DNA of 64,000 bases from Streptomyces formicae (lineage in GTDB: Bacteria; Actinomycetota; Actinomycetes; Streptomycetales; Streptomycetaceae): NCBI RefSeq assembly GCF_002556545.1, contig NZ_CP022685.1, forward strand, positions 3,534,001 to 3,598,000. The letters are read 5' to 3'. The translations under genes and the position numbers were made by a program. Under the pieces are notes generated by a model. The model was not told the origin of the DNA, made no database searches, and worked only from the letters and a program-made list of their open reading frames with translations. The first letter of the stretch is position 1; each line of letters begins with the position of its first letter. Below, one piece after another: positions 25,622 through 35,098 of this stretch.

Positions 25622-27059
25622 CCAGCGCCCGCGACACCGCATAGATCGCGAGCCCCGCCAGGGAGCCGACCACCGTGCCGTTGATCCGGATGAACTGCAG
25701 GTCACGGCCGATGTGTGCCTCGATCTTCTTCGAGGTGTGCTCGGCGTCCCAGCCCGCGACGGTGTCCGTGATGAGCGAGGTGATCTCGTCGCGGTACGTG
25801 GTGACCACGTAGACCGCCGCGCCCTCGACCCAGCCGTCGACCTTCTGCTGCAACCGGCCGTCCGTCGCCATCCTGGCGCCGAGCGAGAGCAGCGAGGCCC
25901 GCACGCGCAGGCGCAGCTCGCTGCGCTCGTCCTCGGCTGCGGCCACGATCATCTGGCGGACCGCCGACCAGGCGGAGGCGATCAGGTCCTGCACCTCGCC
26001 CCGTCCGAGGACCTCCCGCTTCAGGCGCTCCACGCGCTCGCGGGTGTCCGGGTCGGACTGGAGGTCGCCCGCGAAGTCGGAGAGGAAGCGGTCCACGGCG
26101 CCGCGCGCGGGGTGCTCGGGCATGTCCCGCATCTCGGTGACGAAGCGGAGCAGTTCCTTGTAGACGCGCTCGCCGACCCGCTTGTCGACGAACCGGGGCG
26201 TCCAGCCGGGGGCGCCGCCCTGCACCGCGTCCATCACCGAGTCGGCGTGCTCGACCAGCCAGTCGTGGGCGCGGACGCAGACCAGGTCCACCACCCGCTT
26301 GTGGCCGCCGTCCGCGACGACCTTCTCCAGCATCTTGCCGATGCCGGGCGCGATCTCCTGGGCGTCGGCGCGGCGCGTGATGGCCTCGCCGACCACCGCC
26401 TGCACGTCGGAGTCCCGCAGGACGGTGAGGGCGCCGCGCAGCGCCGTGGCCAGTTCGGCCGTCACGCGGTCGGCGTGCGCGGGCTCGGCCAGCCAGGCAC
26501 CGAGGCGTCCGCCGATGCCGACGGCGTGCAGCCTGCCTCGTACGACGTCGGCGGAGAGGAAGTTCTCGCCGACGAACTCACCGAGGGAGGCGCCCAGCTG
26601 GTCCTTCTTGTTCGGGATGATCGCCGTGTGCGGGATGGGCAGGCCGAGCGGGTGGCGGAAGAGTGCCGTCACCGCGAACCAGTCGGCGAGCGCGCCGACC
26701 ATGCCCGCCTCGGCGGCCGCCGCCACGTACCCCGCCCAGGCGCCCGCGCCGGAGTTCTGCGCCCACTTCGCCAGAACGTAGACCACGGCGACGAAGACGA
26801 GAAGGCCGGTCGCCGTGATCTTCATGCGGCGCACCCCGCGCCGCTTCTCCTCGTCGGCGGCGCTGTAGGTGAAACCGCCGGGCGTCACCGGGCCCCCCGC
26901 GGGCCCGCCGCCCCTTGCCCCATTGGGGGGACCCTCCGCGCCGTCGGTGGAACCCCCTGCTCCGAACGGGGCGCCGCTTGAAGAGCGAACCTCGCGGGCA
27001 TGCTGCCCCGCGTCCCCCTTGCCGGGTTCGGCCGCTTCCTCCGCGTTCGTGCGTTCCAC
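25614..27059 (-). CDS. DUF445-family membrane protein
   Basis: This 481-aa protein has a low-complexity N-terminal 60 residues, a first membrane helix (ITATGLLVFVAVVYVLAKW) and the DUF445 hallmark GMVGALADWFAVTALFRHPLGLPIPHTAIIP in pieces at about residues 117-147. A long amphipathic helical region and a final membrane helix (FIRINGTVVGSLAGLAIYAV) follow. DUF445 (YjiN-like) proteins sit in the inner membrane and their function is not settled. Start GTG at 27059. It appears to be a single-gene unit. Confidence 0.85.
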   Translation of the reverse strand: MERTNAEEAAEPGKGDAGQHAREVRSSSGAPFGAGGSTDGAEGPPNGARGGGPAGGPVTPGGFTYSAADEEKRRGVRRMKITATGLLVFVAVVYVLAKWAQNSGAGAWAGYVAAAAEAGMVGALADWFAVTALFRHPLGLPIPHTAIIPNKKDQLGASLGEFVGENFLSADVVRGRLHAVGIGGRLGAWLAEPAHADRVTAELATALRGALTVLRDSDVQAVVGEAITRRADAQEIAPGIGKMLEKVVADGGHKRVVDLVCVRAHDWLVEHADSVMDAVQGGAPGWTPRFVDKRVGERVYKELLRFVTEMRDMPEHPARGAVDRFLSDFAGDLQSDPDTRERVERLKREVLGRGEVQDLIASAWSAVRQMIVAAAEDERSELRLRVRASLLSLGARMATDGRLQQKVDGWVEGAAVYVVTTYRDEITSLITDTVAGWDAEHTSKKIEAHIGRDLQFIRINGTVVGSLAGLAIYAVSRALGA

Positions 27060-27275
27060 TCAGTCCACCTGGCCCGTTCGCCTAGTCCTCATCCGCATTG
27101 TGCCCACGTCGTGTGTCGTACGCCCCACATGACCGACTCCTGGAACGGACGACAAGTTCCCGGCGTCTCACTGGGCGGAGGGGGGCAGTGTCGGCCGCCT
27201 CACGGCCCATGACGCATCATGGGGTGATCACATCGGAGCCTCGGGGCTCCCCCTGCCCGAGGAGAAAGAGCCCGC

Positions 27276-28598
27276 ATGACCAAGCGACACGGTTATGCCC
27301 TTCTCGCCGCGGTCCTCGCGGTCATCGTGGTGATTTCGGCCGCCATATACCTCGGTGTCTCCGGCACCGACGACGGCTCGCAGGACACCATCAGCGCGGG
27401 TCCGCGCACCCCCCGCAACTCCGCCGCCCCCGCCTCCTCAGGCACCTGGGTCGGCTCCTGGTCCGCATCCCCCGCGGGGTACGAACCGGGCACCGAGCGC
27501 AAGGGATTCGCGGGCCGCTCCATCCGCAACGTCGTGCACACCAGCGTCGGCGGCAACAGCGCCCGCATCACCCTGTCGAACCTGTACGGCACCACGCCGC
27601 TCAGCATCACGCACGCCTCCATCGCGATCGCGTCGACCGCGAACAACCCGGCCGCCGCGGTCGGCACGCTGCGCCGCCTCACCTTCGACGGCAACACCTC
27701 GGTGGTCATCCCGCCGGGCGGCCAGGTACTGAGCGACGCGGCCCGTCTGCGCGTCCCGCACGACGCGGACCTGCTCGTCACGACGTACTCGCCGACCCCG
27801 TCGGGCCCGGTCACCTACCACCCGCACGCGCGCCAGATCAGCTACGTCGCCGAGGGCGACCGCACCGAGGACCAGGGCGGCGAGGCGTACACCGAGCAGA
27901 GCCCGTACTGGCGCTACCTCGCCGCGGTGGACGTGCTGAGCAACGAGTCGGACGGCACCGTCGTCGTCTTCGGCGACTCCATCACCGACGGCATCTCCTC
28001 CACGATGGGCGCCAACCGCCGCTGGACCGACGTCCTCGCCGACCGCATGCGCGACGAGGCGGGCGCGCCCCGCTACGGCGTCGTGAACCAGGGCATCAGC
28101 GGCAACCGCATCCTCTCCGACGGTCTGGGGCGGCCCGCCATCAACCCGAGCGGGCTCTCCCGCTTCGACCGGGACGTCCTGGACCGCAGCGGCGTCAAGG
28201 CCGTCGTCATCGCCCTCGGCGTCAACGACATCCTGCGCAACCCGCACCAGAACAACCCGGACCGCATCGTCGACGGCCTGCGCGAGCTGACCCGCCAGGC
28301 GCATACGCGCGGGCTGCGGGTCGTCGGCGCGACGCTCATGCCGTTCGGCGGGCACCGAGGCTACGAGCCCCGGCTCGAAGCGGTGCGGCAGGCGGTGAAC
28401 CAGCAGATCCGGGACGGTCAGGTCTTCGACGAGTACGTGGACTTCGACAAGGCGTTGCGGGACGGGTACGACCCGCGCAAGCTTCAGTCGCGGTACGACT
28501 CCGGGGATCATCTGCACCCGTCCGATGCGGGCTATCGCCGGATGGCGGAGACGTTCAACCTCTCTCACCTGAAGGGGTCTGCCGCGGCGGAGCTCTGA
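27276..28598 (+). CDS. Secreted SGNH/GDSL hydrolase
   Basis: The 440-aa product starts with a signal peptide or signal anchor (MTKRHGYALLAAVLAVIVVISAAIYLG). A jelly-roll-like region follows, then an SGNH hydrolase with all four blocks: GDSITDG (Ser), NQGISGN (Gly, Asn), ALGVND and SGDHLHPSDAG (Asp/His). It is probably an extracellular esterase or lipase acting on esters or acetylated glycans. The ATG at 27276 follows GAGGAGAAAG. No obvious operon partner lies nearby. Confidence 0.88.
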   Translation: MTKRHGYALLAAVLAVIVVISAAIYLGVSGTDDGSQDTISAGPRTPRNSAAPASSGTWVGSWSASPAGYEPGTERKGFAGRSIRNVVHTSVGGNSARITLSNLYGTTPLSITHASIAIASTANNPAAAVGTLRRLTFDGNTSVVIPPGGQVLSDAARLRVPHDADLLVTTYSPTPSGPVTYHPHARQISYVAEGDRTEDQGGEAYTEQSPYWRYLAAVDVLSNESDGTVVVFGDSITDGISSTMGANRRWTDVLADRMRDEAGAPRYGVVNQGISGNRILSDGLGRPAINPSGLSRFDRDVLDRSGVKAVVIALGVNDILRNPHQNNPDRIVDGLRELTRQAHTRGLRVVGATLMPFGGHRGYEPRLEAVRQAVNQQIRDGQVFDEYVDFDKALRDGYDPRKLQSRYDSGDHLHPSDAGYRRMAETFNLSHLKGSAAAEL

Positions 28599-28677
28599 GG
28601 TCCTTGTTCGGCCGCGGGCGCGTGGGGGCCGGGCGCGCGGTTCCCCGCGCCCCTTGAGGGGCGCCCCCCCCGCCTCC

Positions 28678-29355
28678 TCAGTCCCTGCGTCGCTCCAAGC
28701 GCTCGCGGCGGCGTTCCTCCTTGAGGCGCAGCTTTTCCATCCTGCGGATCTTGCGGTCCACGCCGACGCCGCCCATCAGGGCGAAGCCCTTGACGACGAC
28801 GCGGGGCGAGCCGGGCGTGCCCTCGCCGGTCGCCTTGTCGTCGAAGCCGCCCATGATGCCGAAGCCCTTCACCACGACGGTCAGGTCCGGCGGCGCGATC
28901 ACCTGCATGCCGCCCATGATCGTGAAGCAGCGGATCTCGACCTCGCGCTCCGTGAACCGCGCCTCGCGCAGGTCGATCTCGCCGCCGCCCCACATCGTGA
29001 AGGCGGTGAAGACGCGGCCGACCACCCAGCCGCCCTTGCGGCTGAACCCGCTCCAGAAGGCGAAGCCCATGGTCGAGGACGCTTCGCCGCGCACCATCCG
29101 CTCGGACCAGTCGATGGCGGCGGGGTCGTCGCTCACCGGGTGCTTCACCATGGACACCTTGGCGTCGTGGTGGCTCGGCAGGTCCCTGGTGATGGGCGCC
29201 AACTCGCCGTACGTACGCGCCTTGTAGGTGGCGTCGAGGCGCTCGTCGAACTCCGTCATGTCGAGGCGACCCTCGGCCATCGCTTCGCGGAGTTGCTCGG
29301 CGACCCGCTCGCGGTCGGCGTCGGAGGCCCGGAGGTCAGGGAGTTCGTCACTCAT
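28678..29355 (-). CDS. DUF1707 protein with LiaF-like C-terminal domain
   Basis: The 225-aa protein begins with a DUF1707 domain (LRASDADRERVAEQLREAMAEGRL, about residues 8-60). It continues with a beta-rich region of repeated IMGG and LMGG turns (CFTIMGGMQVI, FGIMGGFDDK, FALMGGVGVD) like the cell-wall-active antibiotic response protein LiaF. It ends in a highly basic helix. A role in cell-envelope stress is likely from the family. The ATG at 29355 comes 9 nt after the stop of the ABC ATPase gene, so it may belong to that operon, although TAAAGT 6 nt upstream could give a leaderless transcript of its own. Confidence 0.8.
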   Translation of the reverse strand: MSDELPDLRASDADRERVAEQLREAMAEGRLDMTEFDERLDATYKARTYGELAPITRDLPSHHDAKVSMVKHPVSDDPAAIDWSERMVRGEASSTMGFAFWSGFSRKGGWVVGRVFTAFTMWGGGEIDLREARFTEREVEIRCFTIMGGMQVIAPPDLTVVVKGFGIMGGFDDKATGEGTPGSPRVVVKGFALMGGVGVDRKIRRMEKLRLKEERRRERLERRRD

Positions 29356-29364
29356 ACGTGCACT

Positions 29365-30357
29365 TTACGAGGTCGCCTTCTCCGCGTACATCTTGGCGAT
29401 GACCGCCTCGATGTCCGGTTCCCTGACGGAGAGGTCGACCATCGGGTACTCGGCGGCGATCCGCGCGACAAGGGGAGCGGCCGACTCCGCCGCGGGGAAG
29501 GCGAGCCACTGCCGGGGCCCCTCCACCTTCACCACCCGCGCCGACTCGACCTCGATGGGCGGCAGTTCACGCTCCAGGTCCACCACGAGGGTGCGCTCGC
29601 TCTCGCCCACCTCGTGCAGCCCGGAGAGCGCGCCGTCGTACATGAGGCGGCCGTGGTCGATGACCATCACGCGCTTGCAGAGCTGCTCGATGTCGGTGAG
29701 GTCGTGCGTGGTGAGCAGCACCGTCGTGCCCGCCTCCGCGTTGAGGTCCCGCAGGAATCCCCTGACCTTCGCCTTGCTGATCACGTCGAGGCCGATGGTC
29801 GGCTCGTCGAGGTAGAGCACCTCGGGGTCGTGCAGGAGCGCCGCCGCGATGTCGCCGCGCATCCGCTGCCCGAGCGAGAGCTGGCGCACGGGGACGTCCA
29901 ACAGGGCGCCCAGTTCGAGGAGTTCGACGCACCGGTCGAGGTTGCGCGCGAACCGCTTGTCGGGGATCCGGTACATGCGGTGCATGAGCCGGTAGGAGTC
30001 GATCAGCGGCAGGTCCCACCAGAGCGTGGTGCGCTGGCCGAAGACCACGCCGATGCGCCGGGCCAGGCGCGTGCGCTCGCGCGAGGGGTCGATCCCCGCG
30101 ACCCGCAGCCGCCCGCCGCTGGGCGTCAGGATCCCCGTCAGCATCTTGATCGTCGTCGACTTGCCCGCGCCGTTGGGCCCGATGTAGCCGACCATCTCGC
30201 CGCGCGGCACGGTGAAGGAGATGCCGTCGACGGCCCGCACCTCGTGCTTCTCGCGGCGCATGAAGCCCGTCTTCTTGCGTACGTCGAAGACCTTCTCGAC
30301 GCCGTCGAGTTCGATGAAGGCACTTCCGGCGCTCTCGGCGCTCCCGGCACTCTCCAC
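29365..30357 (-). CDS. ABC transporter ATP-binding protein (ABC-2 exporter)
   Basis: The 330-aa ATPase has Walker A GPNGAGKST (about residues 60-68), the Q-loop FGQRTTLWWDLP, the signature LSLGQRMRGD (a variant of LSGGQ), Walker B LYLDEP and the switch histidine in TTHD. The C-terminal extension is usual in the DrrA/NatA-like group. It follows two ABC-2 permease genes on the same strand (gap 6 bp), and together they should form an exporter of unknown substrate. Start GTG at 30357. Confidence 0.9.
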   Translation of the reverse strand: MESAGSAESAGSAFIELDGVEKVFDVRKKTGFMRREKHEVRAVDGISFTVPRGEMVGYIGPNGAGKSTTIKMLTGILTPSGGRLRVAGIDPSRERTRLARRIGVVFGQRTTLWWDLPLIDSYRLMHRMYRIPDKRFARNLDRCVELLELGALLDVPVRQLSLGQRMRGDIAAALLHDPEVLYLDEPTIGLDVISKAKVRGFLRDLNAEAGTTVLLTTHDLTDIEQLCKRVMVIDHGRLMYDGALSGLHEVGESERTLVVDLERELPPIEVESARVVKVEGPRQWLAFPAAESAAPLVARIAAEYPMVDLSVREPDIEAVIAKMYAEKATS

Positions 30358-30363
30358 GGCAGT

Positions 30364-31185
30364 TCAGCTCCCAGTGCTGCGGTACGAACGAAGACCGGTG
30401 CGCCAAGCGAGACCGGCCAGGGCAAGGCATGCGGCGGCGACCAGCGGCGGCAGGAACGCCGTCCACTCCGGCAGGTCGAGCGGATAGGGCCGCCCGAGGA
30501 CGTACAGCGCGGGCAGCCAGTTCACGAAGGCGAGCGGCAGCACGAACGTGACACCGCGCACCAGCTCCTTGCTGAACAGGGTCGGCGGGTACTGGAGCAT
30601 CGTGTTCCCGCCGTACGTGAAGGCGCTCTGCACCTCGGCCGCGTCCTGCGCCACGAACTGGAAGGCGGCGCCCGCCACCCACAAGGACGCGAAGATCGCC
30701 GCTCCGCTGAGCACCATCAGCGGGATCATCAGGACCTTCAGCGGGGTCCATCCGATGTCCAGGACCACGAGCCCGTACGTGAGGATGAGCGCGCCCTGAA
30801 GGACGCGCCCGATCCGGTGCAGCCCGAAGCGGTCCGCCGCGACCTGCGCGATGACCGGGGCGGGCCGCACGAGGAGCGTGTCGAGCGTGCCGTCGCGGAC
30901 CCGCTTGCCGAGCCGGTCCATGGACCCCATGGCGAGGTCCGAGAGGCCGAACGCGGTGCCCGACGCGCCGTACAGGAGGGCGATCTCGGCGAGCGAGTAG
31001 CCGCCGAGCCGGTCCACCTGGGAGAACATGAGCAGGATCGCGGCGAAGTCGAACGCGGTCACCGCGAAGTTGCCGAGCGCGGTCATCGCGAACGACACGC
31101 GGTACGCCATGAGGGAGCGGATCCACATGCCGGAGATCAGCCGGTAGGTGCGCAACCCTTCGCGCACCTGTGCCAGGTCAGCCAC
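30364..31185 (-). CDS. ABC-2 permease subunit (ABC2_membrane_6/DUF990 type)
   Basis: This 273-aa protein has six predicted helices and matches the ABC2_membrane_6 pattern (RVRDGTLDTLLVRPAPV and the C-terminal PLAFVNWLPALYVLGRPYPL). It is the second of two permeases feeding the ATPase at 29365-30357. Its GTG start at 31185 overlaps the stop of the first permease gene by 8 nt, showing translational coupling. Confidence 0.87.
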   Translation of the reverse strand: MADLAQVREGLRTYRLISGMWIRSLMAYRVSFAMTALGNFAVTAFDFAAILLMFSQVDRLGGYSLAEIALLYGASGTAFGLSDLAMGSMDRLGKRVRDGTLDTLLVRPAPVIAQVAADRFGLHRIGRVLQGALILTYGLVVLDIGWTPLKVLMIPLMVLSGAAIFASLWVAGAAFQFVAQDAAEVQSAFTYGGNTMLQYPPTLFSKELVRGVTFVLPLAFVNWLPALYVLGRPYPLDLPEWTAFLPPLVAAACLALAGLAWRTGLRSYRSTGS

Positions 31186-31993
31186 CCTGGACCACCACCC
31201 GTCGGGTCGCCGCGTTCTGCAGCAGCCGCCCCGCCGTGAGCAGGACGGCGGCCCAGCCGAGCTGGAAGGCGTACAGCCGGGCGAGCCCCGCGCCCGACTG
31301 GGTGCCGAGGAACACGTCGACGGGCACCTGGAGCAGCGCCGACCAGGGCAGCGCGCGGGCGAACTCGCCGAGCGCGCCGGGGAAGACGTTCAGCGGCAGC
31401 AGCATCCCGGAGAAGAAGACACCGGCCAGGGAGGCCAGTTGGATGGTGCCCGCGCCGTCCATCAGCCAGAACGCGGAGAGCGCCACCAGGAAGCGCATCG
31501 CGAAGCTGACCACCACGCCGAACAGGACGGCCAGCAGGAACGCCGCCCAGCGCAGGGGTTCGGCGGGCAGCGTCAGATCGAAGATGAGGGCGCCCGCCAC
31601 CAGCGGCGCGACGCCTCGGCCGAGCAGCTGGAAGCCCGCGCGGCCGATGTCGGCCGACAGCCACCAGGTCTGCAGGTCGGCGGGCCGGTACAGGTCGACG
31701 GCGATGTCCCCGGTGCGGATCCGCTCGATCAGCTCGTTCTCGAAACCGCCGCCCATCAGGGACATCACGGTGAGCAGCCCCTGGCCGAGCCACACATAGG
31801 TGAGCGCCTGCGACTGGTCGTAGCCGCCGAGCCCGGGACGCTCGTCCCAGAGCGCGATGTAGGTGTAGGCGAGGATGATGCCGAAGACGGTGTTGGTGAA
31901 CACCCCGGCCGCGGTCGCCACGCGGTACGTCGAGTACCTCCGGAACCCTCCCTTGGCGACGGCCGCGTACAAACGGAACCGTCCTGCGCGCAC
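31178..31993 (-). CDS. ABC-2 permease subunit
   Basis: The product (271 aa) has six predicted helices and the DUF990-like features FRRYSTYRVATAAGVFTNTVFG, RIRTGDIAVDLYRPADLQ and the helix pair around FFSGMLLPLNVFPG. It is the first gene of the three-gene exporter. A GTG at 31993 has AAAGGG 6 nt upstream and is preferred; an ATG at 31999 and a TTG at 32035 are also in frame. The pair of similar permeases points to a heterodimeric channel. Confidence 0.85.
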   Translation of the reverse strand: MRAGRFRLYAAVAKGGFRRYSTYRVATAAGVFTNTVFGIILAYTYIALWDERPGLGGYDQSQALTYVWLGQGLLTVMSLMGGGFENELIERIRTGDIAVDLYRPADLQTWWLSADIGRAGFQLLGRGVAPLVAGALIFDLTLPAEPLRWAAFLLAVLFGVVVSFAMRFLVALSAFWLMDGAGTIQLASLAGVFFSGMLLPLNVFPGALGEFARALPWSALLQVPVDVFLGTQSGAGLARLYAFQLGWAAVLLTAGRLLQNAATRRVVVQGG

Positions 31994-32187
31994 GAGCATC
32001 CCTTTCAGCGTGAGCCTCGCCCCGAATCGGGCCAAAGCGCTGGAGCCTAGTGCGATCGGGGTCGCTCGTGCCAGGCATTTTCGACCCGGGGGCGCGTGCC
32101 TGGTCGGGAACGGGTGTCACGACGGTGTGCAATGGGGGTTTACGAGGCGTACTGGACGTACGACGCTAACCGGGAGTTCCGCGAGAC

Positions 32188-34662
32188 ATGAGCGACGAGC
32201 CGCAGCAGCAGGGTTCCGCAGGGCACCAGGGCTGGGCGCCCCGGGAGCCCGGGGAGACGCCCGCTGACGCCCCGAAGGACACCCCCGAGGGTGCGGCACA
32301 GGAGCCGGGCGGCGAGGGCGCGAAGGGCAAGAAGCCGAAGAAGCCCAAGCGCCCCAAGCGCAAGGGCTGGCGGCGGATCTTCCCGACCTGGCGCATGGTC
32401 CTCGGCGGTTTCCTCCTGGTCGTCCTGCTCGGCATCGGCGCGTTCATGACGGGCTACTTCCTCGTCGACATCCCGCCCGCCAACGCCGCCGCGACCAAGC
32501 AGAGCAACGTCTACCTCTACGCCGACGGCACCGAACTCGCCCGCGACGGCAAGGTCAACCGCGAGAAGGTGCCGCTCAAGCAGATCCCCCTGAAGGTCCA
32601 GCACGCCGTGCTCGCCGCCGAGGACCGCGACTTCTACAGCGAGTCCGCGGTCGACCCGAAGGCGATGCTCCGCGCGGCCTGGAACACCGTCACCGGCAAG
32701 GGCAAGCAGTCCGGTTCCACGATCACCCAGCAGTACGTGAAGAACTACTACCTGGGCCAGGAGCAGACCGTCACCCGAAAGGTGAAGGAGTTCTTCATCT
32801 CGATCAAGCTCGACCGCGAGGTGAGCAAGGACGACATCCTGGAGGGCTACCTCAACACCAGCTACTTCGGCCGCAACGCGTACGGCATCCAGGCCGCCGC
32901 CCAGGCGTACTACGGCAAGGACGTCGAGAAGCTGAGCGTCGCCCAGGGCGCCTACCTCGCCACGCTCCTCAACTCCCCCAACGCCTACGACGTCGCCACC
33001 CACCCGGAGAACAAGCCGCGCGCGGCCGGCCGCTGGAACTACGTCCTGGACGGCATGGTCAAGGAGGGCTGGCTCAGCAAGTCCGAACGCAAGGACACCA
33101 CGTTCCCGGTGCCCGACGAGGCCAAGGGCACCTCCGGCCTGTCCGGGCAGCGCGGCTACGTCGTCAAGGCCGTCGAGGACTATCTGACGAGCAACAAGAT
33201 CATCGACGAGGAGACCCTCGCCAAGGGCGGCTACCGCATCACCACCACCCTCCAGAAGGACAACCAGAAGTCCTTCGAGAAGGCCGTCGAGGACCAGGTG
33301 ATGTCCAAGGTCGACAAGAAGGCGCGCAAGGTCGACCGCAACGTCCGCGCGGGCGGCGCCTCCATCGACCCGGCCACCGGCAAGGTCGTCGCGATGTACG
33401 GCGGCATCGACTACACCAAGCAGTACGTCAACAACGCGACGCGCCGCGACTACCAGGTCGGCTCCACCTTCAAGCCGTTCGTGTTCACCTCTGCGGTCGA
33501 GAACGGCTCGGTCACCCAGGACGGCCGCACCATCACCCCGAACACCGTCTACGACGGCACCAACAAGCGCCCCGTACAGGGCTGGAGCGGCGGCACCTAC
33601 GCCCCCGAGAACGAGGACCAGGTCAGCTACGGCAACGTCACGGTGAGCGCCGCCACCGACAAGTCCGTCAACGCGGTCTACGCGCAGATGGCCGTCGACG
33701 TCGGCTCCGACAAGGTCAAGGACACCGCGATCGCGCTCGGCGTCCCGGAGAGCACCCCCGACCTCACCGCGTCCCCCTCCATCGCGCTCGGCCCGTCCAC
33801 CGCGAGCGTCCTGGACATGACCGAGGCGTACGCGACGCTCGCCAACCACGGCAAGCACGGCACGTACACGATCGTCGAGAAGATCACCAAGAACGGCGAC
33901 GAGGTCGAGCTGCCCGGGCAGAAGACCAAGCAGGCCGTGACCCGCGAGGCCGCCGACACCACCACGTCCATCCTGCAGAGCGTCGTCCAGGGCGGCACCG
34001 GCACGGCGGCGCAGGGCGCGGGCCGCCCCGCCGCGGGCAAGACCGGCACCGCCGAGAACGACACCGCGGCCTGGTTCGCGGGCTACACCCCGAACCTCGC
34101 GACGGTCGTCGCCGTGATGGGCCAGGACCCCGACACCGGGGCGCACACCCCGCTCTACGGCGCGCTCGGCGAGCAGCGCATCAACGGCGGCGCCTACCCG
34201 GCCCGGATCTGGGCCCAGTTCACCAAGGCCGCCCTCAAGGGCAAGCCCGTCAAGGACTTCGACCTGGAGCTCGAACAGGGCGCGGACGTCCCCGAGATCC
34301 CCGACCCGACGACGGGCGGCGCCACCACGGACGGCGGCACCACCGACGGCGGTCCCACGGACGGCGGCACCACGACCGGCGGTCCGACCGACGGCGGGAC
34401 CACGACAGGCGGCCCCACGGACGGCGGGACCACGACCGGCGGCCCGACCGACGGCGGCACGACGACCGGCGGTCCCACGGACGGAGGCACCACGACCGGC
34501 GGTCCCACCGACGGCGGCACCACGACCGGCGGCCCGACCGACGGCGGCACCACGGATGGCGGGACCACCGACGGAGGAGCCGACCAAGGCGGCCAGACAG
34601 GCGGCACACCGGGTGGCGGAACCACGGACGGCGGGGCGCTAGGCGGCCTGACGGACGGCTAG
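32188..34662 (+). CDS. Class A penicillin-binding protein (transglycosylase/transpeptidase)
   Basis: This 824-aa bifunctional peptidoglycan synthase has a cytosolic Pro/Lys-rich N-terminus and one membrane anchor (about residues 70-95). The glycosyltransferase family 51 domain carries the catalytic Glu in AAEDRDFY and also GSTITQQYVKN. The transpeptidase domain carries SxxK in GSTFKPF, SxN in KSVNAVY and KTGTAEN. It acts outside the membrane, polymerising and cross-linking lipid II-derived chains. The last 110 residues are Gly/Thr repeats of period ten (PTDGGTTTGG), probably a wall-spanning spacer. Start ATG at 32188. The gene is divergent from the ABC exporter. Confidence 0.92.
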   Translation: MSDEPQQQGSAGHQGWAPREPGETPADAPKDTPEGAAQEPGGEGAKGKKPKKPKRPKRKGWRRIFPTWRMVLGGFLLVVLLGIGAFMTGYFLVDIPPANAAATKQSNVYLYADGTELARDGKVNREKVPLKQIPLKVQHAVLAAEDRDFYSESAVDPKAMLRAAWNTVTGKGKQSGSTITQQYVKNYYLGQEQTVTRKVKEFFISIKLDREVSKDDILEGYLNTSYFGRNAYGIQAAAQAYYGKDVEKLSVAQGAYLATLLNSPNAYDVATHPENKPRAAGRWNYVLDGMVKEGWLSKSERKDTTFPVPDEAKGTSGLSGQRGYVVKAVEDYLTSNKIIDEETLAKGGYRITTTLQKDNQKSFEKAVEDQVMSKVDKKARKVDRNVRAGGASIDPATGKVVAMYGGIDYTKQYVNNATRRDYQVGSTFKPFVFTSAVENGSVTQDGRTITPNTVYDGTNKRPVQGWSGGTYAPENEDQVSYGNVTVSAATDKSVNAVYAQMAVDVGSDKVKDTAIALGVPESTPDLTASPSIALGPSTASVLDMTEAYATLANHGKHGTYTIVEKITKNGDEVELPGQKTKQAVTREAADTTTSILQSVVQGGTGTAAQGAGRPAAGKTGTAENDTAAWFAGYTPNLATVVAVMGQDPDTGAHTPLYGALGEQRINGGAYPARIWAQFTKAALKGKPVKDFDLELEQGADVPEIPDPTTGGATTDGGTTDGGPTDGGTTTGGPTDGGTTTGGPTDGGTTTGGPTDGGTTTGGPTDGGTTTGGPTDGGTTTGGPTDGGTTDGGTTDGGADQGGQTGGTPGGGTTDGGALGGLTDG
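34345..34560 (+). repeat. 30-bp coding tandem repeat in the PBP tail
   Basis: About seven copies of a 30-bp unit code for PTDGGTTTGG. Copies differ mainly at third positions, so the amino-acid repeat is conserved better than the DNA. The number of copies is likely to vary between strains. Confidence 0.85.
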
Positions 34663-34682
34663 GGGCGCCCCTTCAGGGGTAC

Positions 34683-34723
34683 GGGGAACTGCGCGACCAG
34701 CCCAAGCGGGCCCGCAGTTCCCC
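34683..34723. terminator. Hairpin terminator after the PBP gene
   Basis: GGGGAACTGCG at 34683-34693 is complementary to CGCAGTTCCCC at 34713-34723, with a 19-nt loop. It lies between the convergent PBP and sugE genes and can serve both. This element is common in Streptomyces intergenic regions. Confidence 0.75.
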
Positions 34724-34737
34724 ACCGAGCCAACGCC

Positions 34738-35058
34738 TCAGTGCCCGGAGGTCGCCTTCAGCCCCACAACGGCCACGAGCAGCAAGCACACGAAGAAGAT
34801 CCGCGCCGCGGTGACCGGCTCACCGAGAATCACCATGCCGAGCACCGCCGCACCCGCCGCGCCGATGCCGACCCACACGCCGTACGCCGTACCGATGGGC
34901 AACGTCTTGGCCGCGTGCGACAGAAGCATCATGCTCGCGACGATCCCGGCCCCCGTGAACACGCTGGGCCACAGGCGCGTGAACCCCTCGGTGTACTTCA
35001 TCCCGATCGACCAGCCCACTTCGAGCAGACCGGCGATGATCAGCAGAACCCAGGCCAT
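34738..35058 (-). CDS. sugE: SMR-family guanidinium exporter (SugE/Gdx)
   Basis: The 106-aa protein has four membrane helices with the small multidrug resistance pattern. The essential membrane glutamate is in GLLEVGWSIGMKY (about residue 13), and GTAYGVWVGIGAAGAAVLGMVILGEP matches the SugE/Gdx branch in pieces. Gdx proteins export guanidinium in exchange for protons as antiparallel dimers. The ATG at 35058 follows GGAGGTG. The guanidine-III riboswitch just upstream supports this substrate strongly and implies that the gene is turned on by guanidine. Confidence 0.92.
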   Translation of the reverse strand: MAWVLLIIAGLLEVGWSIGMKYTEGFTRLWPSVFTGAGIVASMMLLSHAAKTLPIGTAYGVWVGIGAAGAAVLGMVILGEPVTAARIFFVCLLLVAVVGLKATSGH

Positions 35059-35098
35059 GACGGCACCTCCGACAACGTGAAACGCGGAATCAACGGGT

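Noticed and set aside
23886..26981. 1031-codon plus-strand frame opposite the MFS and DUF445 genes
   Set aside because: It is antisense to two well-supported genes and is low-complexity Arg/Glu/Gly-rich.
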